NCBI GenBank assembly: GCA_900542185.1
Contig: UQMZ01000014.1
Coordinates: forward strand, 10,788 to 74,787
Length of the DNA stretch: 64,000 nucleotides
Direction: 5' to 3'
Origin: an uncultured Bacteroidales bacterium
GTDB taxonomy: Bacteria; Bacteroidota; Bacteroidia; Bacteroidales; Muribaculaceae
Shown here: in pieces, positions 54,701 through 62,392 of the stretch
Position numbering within the stretch: position 1 is the stretch's first letter
How the letters are laid out: each line of letters opens with the position of its first letter
Notes under the pieces: generated by a model
Database searches by the model: none
Seen by the model: the letters and a program-made list of their open reading frames with translations, nothing else
What the model was told of the DNA's origin: nothing
Made by a program: the position numbers and the translations under genes

Positions 54701-55381
54701 CCATACGTTGCGGTTGTTGTCAACGCACACGGCATATACCTTGTCGCTCGGTATGTCGGGAGCGCGGAAATTCCGGTATGTCCTGCTCACGGTGTCCACC
54801 ACGCTGAAACCCCGGTCCACATGTCCGATATACAGTTTATGGTCCGGGCCCTCCACCGCCGTCCATGCCATGGCCGGAAGTCCCTTCACCATTTCGGGCA
54901 CCGGGCGGCTCATCCTGCCGGTCTCGGGGTCATAATGCTGAGGGCCGTAGTAATAGTCGGTGATCCAGATTCCCTTTTCGGGGGCGGTGGTGATGTCGGC
55001 CACGTCCTTGGAGCGTGTGCCGGGTATATGGGTACGTTCTATCTCGTATGTAGTGCAGTTCACCATATATATGCCGTTGCGCTGGCTACCGACCCACAGG
55101 TATCCGGGCTTGTTGCGTGCCACGGCCATACCTCCGAGACCCGAAGACTCCAGTCCGGAATTCACCGCAGTATATGTATGGAAGCGTGAGCCGTCCCAGC
55201 GGTTCAGGCCGTTGTCGGTCGACACCCAGATATTGCCCTGACTGTCCTCGACGGTGCGCATCACGCAGCCGTTGGACAACCCCTGGGACATCCCCAGGTG
55301 CATCGACGCCGAGGCCCGGGGATGCGTCAGCAGTGACGCAACCGGAAGCACGATTCCAATCAATATGTTTCTTATTCGCAT
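51680..55381 (-). CDS. Hybrid two-component sensor (HTCS), truncated before its HTH
   Basis: 1233 residues as read. The order is: signal peptide; a periplasmic sensor of repeated two-component propeller blades (for example NIWVSTDNGLNRWDG, NVWIGTDKGAAMYSPSTGRI); a Y_Y_Y domain (near 700-765); a membrane helix at about 776-798; HisKA with His834 in NVTHELRTPL; HATPase with NNLASNAVKYTPKG and GTGIGLALVK; and a receiver with phospho-acceptor Asp1138 in IIISDIMMPEMDG. The protein then reads into the G9 run and stops after SGGGGRC, so the AraC output domain is lost. Full length would be 1376 residues. It is divergent from susC and upstream of the GH105-DUF2264 gene, and is the likely local PUL regulator. 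Confidence 0.9.
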   Translation of the reverse strand: MRIRNILIGIVLPVASLLTHPRASASMHLGMSQGLSNGCVMRTVEDSQGNIWVSTDNGLNRWDGSRFHTYTAVNSGLESSGLGGMAVARNKPGYLWVGSQRNGIYMVNCTTYEIERTHIPGTRSKDVADITTAPEKGIWITDYYYGPQHYDPETGRMSRPVPEMVKGLPAMAWTAVEGPDHKLYIGHVDRGFSVVDTVSRTYRNFRAPDIPSDKVYAVCVDNNRNVWIGTDKGAAMYSPSTGRIVKFVHDPANPRSIGAGSIHSIYMRGDGTLWFATSRQGVSILDIRGNAFTDIASVSFTSLPVNDISDGSSTSFVWSIFEDSYGNVWLGKYRTGMDFISHIPPMISPMRFLNDRGQPNPAWAVTADSSGNVWVGSDRSIIRLDAAGNGEHEIQLPGIDGGATSFISSVAADSDNGRIWVGTHENGVLVYDTRSGAWQTVQGVAGKVCTLTIYKGDVYIGTDHGLYTARRQGAAPVAEEIAGVNRALADKMVNSISFDSRGRMWLGMFGRGIYIFGADGRLLAHHEERTKFPSNTVNHIIHDRNHGTWAATSAGLVRFDNGDIRKYHRVGEVDDVKISHIMSLAQDSRGYIWASAVREVLRIDPNNEKVSIYTGYMTDRSGAYCVGASASNVNGDIYFPSETALVKIRPMLPNDIEQTHKVVATGVKAWGHGVEPYNGREIPVTDGEARIPYNESTFTVTFAIQDLAAMMHSEFSCKLEGLDQSWVYSPGNNSVTYTDVDPGTYRFMVRQRLSNGEWSEPMEIMTIVVTPPIWLTWWAKCIYVLLAGAFCYWIYTLIRHRIRMQRELALQGERISAGQALTEERLRFYTNVTHELRTPLTLIMGPLEDMVSDPSLPQKFSYKLQVMHNSAEQLMTLINGILEFRKTETQNRRLNVRMGNPANLLREIGLRFKELNRNPNTEIVLDIEPDSPDMYIDPEMLTIIINNLASNAVKYTPKGNITFGIHTETDATGKRRTRIVVSDTGYGISSKAQTLIFDRYYQAGGEHQASGTGIGLALVKQLADLHHASLTVDSQEGKGSTFTLTLDTDETYPDALHFEDQQISLTVNGPKADAGDGSEDTTASENARRKILVVEDNDDIREYIANTLADEADIIQAHNGLEGMRLATEEMPDIIISDIMMPEMDGISMCRSLKGELVTSHIPIILLTAKDSIDDKETGYESGADSYITKPFSSKLLKSRIHNLIMTRRRMSEYLMKQVPSMQYAESGGGGRC
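51693..51701. repeat. G9/C9 homopolymer at the regulator frame break
   Basis: Nine C on the plus strand (nine G in the coding strand) between the receiver and DNA-binding parts of the hybrid regulator. Deleting one base, or adding two, joins the two frames through the codons Ser-Gly-Gly-Val-Glu-Asp. This is a length and composition typical of slippage-prone contingency tracts. Confidence 0.9.
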
Positions 55382-55560
55382 GGATGGTTCTGAAAAAGTA
55401 GGATTATCGATGCATCAAATACTATGTCGAAACAATGAGTTTTTCGGTATCGGATACAATCGTTGCAAATTTAATACTTAAAAAGCGGTTCTCAATAGCC
55501 AATTTAGTTAAAAGATAGTCCAAATTATGCAAAATCGCCGTTTCACGCACCTTATCCTAT

Positions 55561-55598
55561 ATATAATAACCGAATCATGATATAATAACCGAATCATG
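55561..55598. promoter_or_regulatory. Perfect 19-bp tandem direct repeat, possible HTCS operator
   Basis: ATATAATAACCGAATCATG occurs twice with no spacer. AraC-type regulators bind direct repeats, and this pair lies about 185 bp upstream of the susC -7 box between the regulator and its likely target. The distance is long for direct activation, so the role is inferred. Confidence 0.45.
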
Positions 55599-55780
55599 CA
55601 ATCCGCGATGTATGGACGTGGTGAATCATTAGCTACTCGATGTCGGATTATGTTCCTTAACTATGTTGTTAAATATTCTTAACGGTCATTATATAATGTA
55701 AAAATCATTTTTAACACGGATTGCATATTTTGGAAAATTAATTTGACGAAAACGGACAACCCATCCCCAATTTTTTGCAA

Positions 55781-55788
55781 TAATTTTG
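55781..55788 (+). promoter_or_regulatory. susC -7 box TAATTTTG without -33
   Basis: A perfect -7 element, while the position 20 bp upstream reads AAC instead of TTG. Missing -33 contact is what one expects of a promoter that needs an activator. Confidence 0.5.
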
Positions 55789-55828
55789 CGCCCAGACAAT
55801 AGCGACTACGTGTGTTTCTTGCTATACC

Positions 55829-55954
55829 ATGAAGATTAAGTGCCTCGGCACATTAATATATATGAAGACTCAAGTGCCTGAAAATGGCTTGCACGCCGGC
55901 GTCCGTTGCGCCTCGTACCATACCATGATCTCCACTGACCTGAAGAGAGAATAA
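55829..55954 (+). CDS. Possible 41-residue upstream reading frame in the susC leader
   Basis: ATG at 55829 opens a frame of 41 codons ending with TAA 23 bp before the susC ATG. It begins MKIKCLGTLIYMKTQVPENG and resembles nothing known. It contains two partly repeated DNA segments (55829-55845 and 55862-55879). It could be a leader peptide or chance. Confidence 0.2.
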   Translation: MKIKCLGTLIYMKTQVPENGLHAGVRCASYHTMISTDLKRE

Positions 55955-55977
55955 TAACATGAATTAACCTATCCAAT

Positions 55978-58900
55978 ATGAACAACAATCCGTACAAGAA
56001 AACCGGCCTTATCCTGAAGGCGGCGTTGTGCTCGGGTCTGCTTCTCGCCGGATACCAGACGATGTATGCAGTTCCGCAGTCGGCGGCCAGACAGGTTTCG
56101 GCAGGAACTATGAGCGGTACAGTCGTGGATGCCGCCACGGGCGAACCCCTGATCGGCGCCACTGTCCGCAGTAGCGACGGTTCCGCCACTGGCGTGACGG
56201 ACCTCGATGGTAACTTCACCCTCAAGTTGTCCAAACCAGCTACAATCACCATCACGTATGTGGGTTACAAACCGCTTACCGAGAAAGTGAATCCCGGCGA
56301 AAGCAAGGAATTCAAGATGTCGGAGGACAGTCAGGTGCTTGACGAAGTCGTAGTGGTCGGCTTCGGCACGCAGAAGAAAGTTAACCTGACCGGTTCGGTG
56401 GGTGTCGCCACAGGTAAGGAAATCGCCGAACGCCCCGTTCAGAGCACGGCAGCCGCCCTGCAGGGTGTCATCCCCGGTCTTAACATTACCAACTCAACCG
56501 CCGGCGGTGAGCTGAACGCCACAAAGCAAATCAACGTCCGCGGTATGAACACCATCGGTGACGGATCCAAAGGCGGTCCTCTCATCCTGATAGACGGCAT
56601 GGAGGGCGACATGAACACAATCAACCCCTCCGATATCGAGTCAATCTCCGTACTAAAGGATGCCGCGGCATCTTCAATCTATGGTTCGCGCGCTCCTTTC
56701 GGTGTTATCTTGATTACCACCAAATCCGGTGCCAAGGGCAAGGCTCAGATACATTACAACAACTCCTTCCGCTGGAACCAGCCTCTGACTCCCATGGAGA
56801 TGATGGATTCCTGGGAATACATCTGTTATCTGAACGATGTTCAGAAGTACACTTCCAACAAAACGGAGTTCGACCCCGACTTCACCGAGCAGGCGTACCT
56901 GTATTACACGGGCCAGATCGACGACCCCTTCTACGAGAACAAGTGGGAAGGCACCTACCGTCGCTGGGGTACGGGCGAATGCGGAGGAACATTTGCCAAC
57001 ATCAACTGGCGCGACGAGTTGTATAAGAAAACTGCCTTCGCTCAGGAGCACAACGTGACGCTGCAGGGTGGTAGCGACAAGATACAGTACTACGTATCAG
57101 GTCAGTACCTGGGTCAAGGAGGCTTCCTGAAGTATGGCAACGACAACTACGACCGCTTCAACGTCATGGGTAAGTTCAACGCACAGATGTTCTCATGGCT
57201 GCGCTTAGGCTTCACCAGCCGCTGGGTACGTACCCAATACAGCCGTCCCACCATCATGTCCGGCGGTTTCTACGAGAAGGTGATACGTCGCCTTCCTCCG
57301 ACAAACCCGAAATACGACCCCAACGGTTACATCGCCGCTGACTACAACTATATCGAGCATCTGGAGAACGGTGGACGTCACAAGGAGATGAACGACGTGT
57401 TCACCAACCAGATTCAGCTTGTTGCCACTCCCCTTCCCGGATGGAACATCACGGGGGAATTCAACACCCGTATCAACAACGACTGGACACATCAGGACAG
57501 CAAGCCGGTTTACGCCCACGACGCCGATGACCTCGAAGGTCTGTCACATGAATCCACCCACCTTGCTTTCGATTCAGGTAAATATAGTAGCGTTTACGAA
57601 TATTCCTACCGCTCCACTTATCTGAACTACAACCTGTTTACCGACTACAACTTCACCATTGCCGACAAGAACGAATTCAAGGTCATGCTCGGTTTCCAGG
57701 GTGAATCGTTCGATTATCGTAAACTTAACGCAAGCCGTGATGATATGATTGTAGAAGACCTGCCTGTACTTGACCTTACATCCAGCACCGATAGATGGGG
57801 AATGAACGGTGAATATCAGAAATGGCGCACAGCAGGTTTCTTCGGCCGCATCAACTACAATTTCGACGGTCGCTATCTGCTGGAGGTCAACCTCCGTTAT
57901 GACGGCACATCGCGTTTCCGCAGACAGCACCGCTGGGTATGGTCGCCCTCTTTCTCGGCCGGCTGGAACGTAGCCAACGAAAAATTCTGGGAGCCTATCG
58001 CTTCCTGGTGGAATCAGCTGAAAGTCCGCGTATCCTACGGTCAGCTGGCTAACCAGAACACCAACAGCTGGTATCCCACATACCGCACCATCGAGGCTAA
58101 GAACAACAATTCCAGCTGGCTCGTTAACGGTCTGAAGCCCGGCACGGCAAAATTCCCGGCACTTATCTACACAGGCCTGACTTGGGAGAAAATCCGCACC
58201 ACCAATGTCGGTATCGATTTCGGCTTCTTCCAGAATCGTCTGAACGGATCGTTCGATTACTTCTGGCGCAGCAACTCCGACATGGTCGGCCCTGCCCGCG
58301 TTTATCCCGCCACTCTTGGAGCAACCGCTCCTAAGGAGAACAACCTCGCAATGCGCACTTACGGTTGGGAACTCTCGCTGCAGTGGCAGGACAATGTCAA
58401 GGACTTCAACTACTCCGTCAAGTTCAATATGTCCGACGACCAGACCAAGATCACCAAGTACCCCAACAACGAGCAGTATATCGACAAATACATTGCCGGA
58501 CGCCTGACAGGACAGATTTACGGTCTGACAACCGTAGGCGTTGCCCGCGACGATGCAGAGATGGCTGCACACTTAGCGACATTGCCCAATGGCGGTCAGG
58601 ACGCTATCGGTTCAAACTGGCAGGGCGGTGACATGATGTACAAAGATATAAACGGCGACGGCAAGATCACCAAGGGCAAGACACTCAACGACCTCGGCGA
58701 CCTTAAGGTGATAGGTAACGATACTCCGCGCTATCAGTTCGGTCTGAACCTGTACGGTGAATGGAAGGGCATCGACCTTACCCTCTTCTTCCAGGGAGTG
58801 GCCAAGCGCGACTACTACTTCTCGCCTTACGGCGACCAGGGCACAGCCGGCAAAGGTGCCGTGTTCTGGGGTGCTACAACCGGCGGCCGATGGGAGTCAA

Positions 58901-59268
58901 TCTTCCTGAAGGAACATCTGGACTACTGGCGTGACGAGAACTCCGCCCTTGGCGAGAACCGTGACGCTTACTATGGCCGTCCCATCTACTACACCAACAA
59001 GAACCGCGAGGCCCAGACACGCTTCCTGCAGGATGCCTCCTACATCCGTCTGAAGAACCTCCAGATCGGTTACACCCTGCCTCAGAAGTTGACCCGCAAG
59101 GCTTATATCGAGAAACTCCGCTTCTACTTCTCGGCCGAGAACGTCTTCACATGCACCAAGATGTCGAAGGTGATCGACCCCGAGTCGCTCGAAGTTTCTT
59201 CCATGAAGTCCGGTTCTTCATATCCTATCGCGAAGACCTACAGCTTCGGTTTATCTATCGATTTCTAA
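55978..59268 (+). CDS. SusC/RagA-like TonB-linked outer-membrane glycan transporter
   Basis: 1096 residues. After a signal sequence (to about residue 38) comes a carboxypeptidase-regulatory-like domain (SGTVVDAATGEPLIGATVRS to YVGYKPLTEKV), then the TonB-box region and plug with VLDEVVVVGFGTQKKVNLTG, ALQGVIPGLNITN and the SusC signature INVRGMNTIGDG. The remainder is a 22-stranded barrel ending in YSFGLSIDF. It imports oligosaccharides through the outer membrane with the SusD partner encoded 15 bp downstream. No STN domain is present, so sigma/anti-sigma signalling is unlikely; control by the divergent hybrid regulator is more probable. Confidence 0.95.
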   Translation: MNNNPYKKTGLILKAALCSGLLLAGYQTMYAVPQSAARQVSAGTMSGTVVDAATGEPLIGATVRSSDGSATGVTDLDGNFTLKLSKPATITITYVGYKPLTEKVNPGESKEFKMSEDSQVLDEVVVVGFGTQKKVNLTGSVGVATGKEIAERPVQSTAAALQGVIPGLNITNSTAGGELNATKQINVRGMNTIGDGSKGGPLILIDGMEGDMNTINPSDIESISVLKDAAASSIYGSRAPFGVILITTKSGAKGKAQIHYNNSFRWNQPLTPMEMMDSWEYICYLNDVQKYTSNKTEFDPDFTEQAYLYYTGQIDDPFYENKWEGTYRRWGTGECGGTFANINWRDELYKKTAFAQEHNVTLQGGSDKIQYYVSGQYLGQGGFLKYGNDNYDRFNVMGKFNAQMFSWLRLGFTSRWVRTQYSRPTIMSGGFYEKVIRRLPPTNPKYDPNGYIAADYNYIEHLENGGRHKEMNDVFTNQIQLVATPLPGWNITGEFNTRINNDWTHQDSKPVYAHDADDLEGLSHESTHLAFDSGKYSSVYEYSYRSTYLNYNLFTDYNFTIADKNEFKVMLGFQGESFDYRKLNASRDDMIVEDLPVLDLTSSTDRWGMNGEYQKWRTAGFFGRINYNFDGRYLLEVNLRYDGTSRFRRQHRWVWSPSFSAGWNVANEKFWEPIASWWNQLKVRVSYGQLANQNTNSWYPTYRTIEAKNNNSSWLVNGLKPGTAKFPALIYTGLTWEKIRTTNVGIDFGFFQNRLNGSFDYFWRSNSDMVGPARVYPATLGATAPKENNLAMRTYGWELSLQWQDNVKDFNYSVKFNMSDDQTKITKYPNNEQYIDKYIAGRLTGQIYGLTTVGVARDDAEMAAHLATLPNGGQDAIGSNWQGGDMMYKDINGDGKITKGKTLNDLGDLKVIGNDTPRYQFGLNLYGEWKGIDLTLFFQGVAKRDYYFSPYGDQGTAGKGAVFWGATTGGRWESIFLKEHLDYWRDENSALGENRDAYYGRPIYYTNKNREAQTRFLQDASYIRLKNLQIGYTLPQKLTRKAYIEKLRFYFSAENVFTCTKMSKVIDPESLEVSSMKSGSSYPIAKTYSFGLSIDF

Positions 59269-59283
59269 AAAATTCAGACTACA

Positions 59284-61377
59284 ATGAAACCAATATATAG
59301 CAAATTGATGTTAGGAGCTCTCCTGATTTCGGGAGGGATGCTGACAGGATGCGACGATTACCTGGACATCACGCCTCCGTCGGCTGTTACTCCCGAGTTG
59401 TATTTCAACTCGGAGGAACAGTTGGGCAATTACCTTATCTCCTACTATACAGGCTCGGAGGTTCAGGGCAACCGTGGCAACAATGCCTTCCCCCATTTCG
59501 GTGTGGGCGGTTCCAGTTACTCTAATTTCCTTGACGACGACCAGGGCACCGACAATGAGAGCGGTACCAACGACCAGTTCTTCGATGGCGATTCAAGAGT
59601 TAAGGTCGGCACATCGGGTGGAGCATGGAGTTTCGGGTATATCAACGATATCAACTATTTCTTTGAGCAGGTACTTCCCAAATACAAGCGGGGAGAGATC
59701 CAGGGAACCGACGTCACCATCCGCCACTATATTGGCGAGGCGTTCCTGCTTCGCGCCAACGAATACTTCGGCAAGCTTCGTTCTCTGGGCGACTTTCCCA
59801 TAATCACAGAGACTCAGCCCCTGGATAAGGATTCACTGATCATGGTATCCAAGCGACAGCCCCGCAATAAGGTGGCCCGCTTCATCATCGCAGAACTCGA
59901 CTCAGCCTACAAATATCTGTCGGACGGTGCCACCACCGGCGGCCGCAACCGAATCACCAAGGATATCGCCCTAATGCTCAAAGCTCGTGTGGCTCTATAC
60001 GAGGCTACGTTCGAGAAATACTTCGCCGGCACTCCCTTCGTGCCCGATGCAGCAGCCGGCTGGCCCGGAGCTGCCAAGGACTACAATGCCGGATTCACAT
60101 ACGATAATGCCGCCGAGGTTTCATACTTCCTCGACATTGCTCTGGACGCCGCCGGCAAGGTGGCTGACGCTCACCCCAATCTGACTGCCAACAACAAGCA
60201 GATGCTCGGCACCACGTACACCGACATGCCCAGCAATCCCTACTATAACCTGTTCTCCACCGCCGACCCCAAGAGCATGGACGAGGCTTTGATGTTCCGC
60301 ACTTACACCACAAGCGTTTCAGGTGGACACTGCCTGAACCAGTACATCAAGGGCGGCCGAGGTTATACTCAGGAATTCGCCAACTGCTTCTTGATGGACA
60401 ACGGTCTGCCCATCTACGACGCGAACAGCGGATATAAGGGCGACGACTTCGTGGCCGATACCAAGGATGGCCGCGACTGGCGCTGGCGTCTGTTCATGAA
60501 GGCCCCCAACGAGTATGTTTACGCCGGCTCCGACCAGCGCATCGGCGAAGGCAAGAAGAGCAAGAAGGACAAGGAATTCAAGGCTCCGGCCCTCATCAGC
60601 GGTGGCGTGGATTTCACTACCTCTACCGGCTACACCAAGGGTAAGGGATTCACCACCAATATGGAATGGACCAAAGGAGGTTTTGATATAACTTCCGCCA
60701 TCATCTTCCGTTCGGCCGAGGCTTACCTGATCTATCTGGAGGCTGCCTGGGAGAAATATGGCGACGGTCTTGACGCCAAGGCATGGGAACTGTGGGGCAA
60801 GCTCCGCGTTCGCGCCGGTCTGCCTCAGGACGCTCACGTCACCATCAACGCAACAGACCTGAACAAGGAGGAACAGACCAGCCACGACTTCGGTCTCTAC
60901 AGCGCCGGTCGCCGCATCACATCCCCCGTACTCTACAACATCCGTCGCGAACGTCGCTGCGAGCTTATCAGCGAAGGCTTGCGTTGGGACGACCTGATCC
61001 GCTGGCGCGCCCTTGACCAGCTCAAGACTCAGCGTTACTTCCGTCACGGATGCAAAATGTTCGGTCCGATGCTCGAATGGTTCAAAGCAAGTAAATTAAA
61101 GTACGATCAGAGTGACCCGAACGATAACAATGTATCCTCGCCGACTGACATAGACGGAGGCTTCAACGGCAATCCCAAGTACCTGAGCCTTGACCGTATC
61201 TCATCGAAAAACGAGTGGTATCAAAGCGGTTACTCATGGCGCATGGCCCACTACCTCAGTCCTATCGCAGAGAGTCACTTCCTGGAGAGCACTGCTGACG
61301 GCACATCGGTCGATCAGTCTCCAATCTACCAGAATCCCTTCTGGACCACAACGCACGATACTCCCGCGCTCCAGTAA
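59284..61377 (+). CDS. SusD/RagB-like surface glycan-binding lipoprotein
   Basis: 697 residues, on the long side for SusD. The lipobox is TGCDDYLD after residues 1-22, followed by DITPPSAVTPELYFNSEEQL. The tetratricopeptide-like core (HYIGEAFLLRANEYFGKLRSLGDFP) and the C-terminal RagB region with RRERRCELISEGLRWDDLIRW are typical. SusD caps the SusC barrel and delivers glycan. The Trp/Tyr-rich segments that would contact ligand cannot be assigned. It is followed by a hairpin and the glycan-binding protein gene. Confidence 0.94.
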   Translation: MKPIYSKLMLGALLISGGMLTGCDDYLDITPPSAVTPELYFNSEEQLGNYLISYYTGSEVQGNRGNNAFPHFGVGGSSYSNFLDDDQGTDNESGTNDQFFDGDSRVKVGTSGGAWSFGYINDINYFFEQVLPKYKRGEIQGTDVTIRHYIGEAFLLRANEYFGKLRSLGDFPIITETQPLDKDSLIMVSKRQPRNKVARFIIAELDSAYKYLSDGATTGGRNRITKDIALMLKARVALYEATFEKYFAGTPFVPDAAAGWPGAAKDYNAGFTYDNAAEVSYFLDIALDAAGKVADAHPNLTANNKQMLGTTYTDMPSNPYYNLFSTADPKSMDEALMFRTYTTSVSGGHCLNQYIKGGRGYTQEFANCFLMDNGLPIYDANSGYKGDDFVADTKDGRDWRWRLFMKAPNEYVYAGSDQRIGEGKKSKKDKEFKAPALISGGVDFTTSTGYTKGKGFTTNMEWTKGGFDITSAIIFRSAEAYLIYLEAAWEKYGDGLDAKAWELWGKLRVRAGLPQDAHVTINATDLNKEEQTSHDFGLYSAGRRITSPVLYNIRRERRCELISEGLRWDDLIRWRALDQLKTQRYFRHGCKMFGPMLEWFKASKLKYDQSDPNDNNVSSPTDIDGGFNGNPKYLSLDRISSKNEWYQSGYSWRMAHYLSPIAESHFLESTADGTSVDQSPIYQNPFWTTTHDTPALQ

Positions 61378-61397
61378 CCTGTCATAACCTATACCAA

Positions 61398-61421
61398 CCG
61401 TCGGCGTTCCGGCGCCGGCGG
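61398..61421 (+). promoter_or_regulatory. Intercistronic hairpin after susD
   Basis: CCGTCGGCG pairs with CGCCGGCGG (one G-T pair) around TTCCGG. No T run follows, so it is more likely a processing or stability element that raises susCD mRNA over the genes behind it. Confidence 0.45.
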
Positions 61422-61506
61422 TGTCCTAAACATCAAACCTGAACCTTAAACGGAACAAGGTAAACAAACCAAACATAAACCAAATCATTAACCAATTTAA
61501 ACAACA

Positions 61507-62322
61507 ATGAAAAAGATTTTACTTTCGTTGGCAGCCGTAGCAATGGCCACAGCTGCGTATGCACAGGGTCCGAACCTCGTAGTGAACGGTGACTTCGAAG
61601 CATCCGGTGTAGAAGCATCAGTACCCGGGGGATACACCTGGGATCCCTGGAACACATTCGCAAACATCGATGTTCTTCCCGGATGGACTCTGTCGACAGG
61701 TGGCGAGTGGAACGGTATCACCCGCTGGATGGAAGAACCCGGTGACGGTGACATGCGTCCTGAGGACGACACCCACTATCTCCGTCTGCTCGGCTTCAAC
61801 GACGATGGTTGGACTGACATCAAGGCCTCACAGATCGTGACTGGCCTCACCGCAGGAACTACTTACAATCTGGACTTCGTGATGGGCGTAAACTGGCCCA
61901 AAGGCCCGGCGTGGACTCCCGATCCCAACTATTACGTTTCCGTTTCCGAGGTTGCCGGTGAAGATGCAGGCAAAGAGATTGCCAAGTTTATGACACCCAA
62001 CACCGAGGATGGATTCACCGATCAGGATTGGATGGAGCATTCCTATACCTTCACTGCTCCTGCAGATGGCAAGGTATATCTGACGTTCGTTCTGCCCAAT
62101 AACTATGGAAAAGGCAACAAACATGAGGCTGACCTGTTCATGGATATCGACCTCGTCAAGATCTACGATCCCAACGGCACAGGCGCAGTCAACGGTATCA
62201 TTGTTGACAACGAGGCTCCCGTTGAGTACTACAACCTGCAGGGTGTTCGCGTAAGCGGCGACAACTACAAGGGTGTGGTTATCCGCAAGCAGGGCGGCAA
62301 GACCGTCAAGATCGCTCTCTGA
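61507..62322 (+). CDS. Secreted carbohydrate-binding-like protein
   Basis: 271 residues. Signal peptide MKKILLSLAAVAMATAAYAQ without lipobox. The mature part opens NLVVNGDFEASG and contains DVLPGWTLSTGGEWNGITRW, LRLLGFNDDGWTDIKASQIV and YTFTAPADGKVYLTFVLPN, the pattern of galactose-binding-like jelly-rolls (CBM4/CBM_4_9-like). The C-terminus, YYNLQGVRV followed by GGKTVKIAL, resembles the short tails of other exported proteins here. In the third position of a susCD operon it is likely the extra surface or secreted glycan-binding protein. The assignment is by fold pattern only. Confidence 0.65.
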   Translation: MKKILLSLAAVAMATAAYAQGPNLVVNGDFEASGVEASVPGGYTWDPWNTFANIDVLPGWTLSTGGEWNGITRWMEEPGDGDMRPEDDTHYLRLLGFNDDGWTDIKASQIVTGLTAGTTYNLDFVMGVNWPKGPAWTPDPNYYVSVSEVAGEDAGKEIAKFMTPNTEDGFTDQDWMEHSYTFTAPADGKVYLTFVLPNNYGKGNKHEADLFMDIDLVKIYDPNGTGAVNGIIVDNEAPVEYYNLQGVRVSGDNYKGVVIRKQGGKTVKIAL

Positions 62323-62340
62323 TCCCGATACCACAGAGGC

Positions 62341-62360
62341 CGGGCAGGGTGACCTGCCCG
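62341..62360 (+). promoter_or_regulatory. Intercistronic GNRA-loop hairpin
   Basis: CGGGCAGG-GTGA-CCTGCCCG is a perfect 8-bp stem with a GTGA tetraloop between the binding protein gene and the GH16 gene. No T run follows. It may be a partial terminator or stabiliser. Confidence 0.5.
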
Positions 62361-62392
62361 ACTTCACCAATAAACAATTTACACTAATATCT

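Larger units (their letters stand above)
55382..55977. other. Regulator-susC divergent intergenic region
   Basis: 596 bp, AT-rich. It contains the 19-bp tandem repeat at 55561-55598, a TAATTTTG box at 55781-55788, and a leader of about 180 nt for susC that includes a 41-codon frame. The stretch from 55382 to 55560 shows no clear signal apart from being the upstream region of the regulator gene. Confidence 0.6.

Noticed and set aside
55836..56255. 139-codon minus-strand frame across the susC start
   Set aside because: It lies antisense to the susC leader and N-terminus and has no recognisable features; an antisense RNA there is possible but not shown by this frame.
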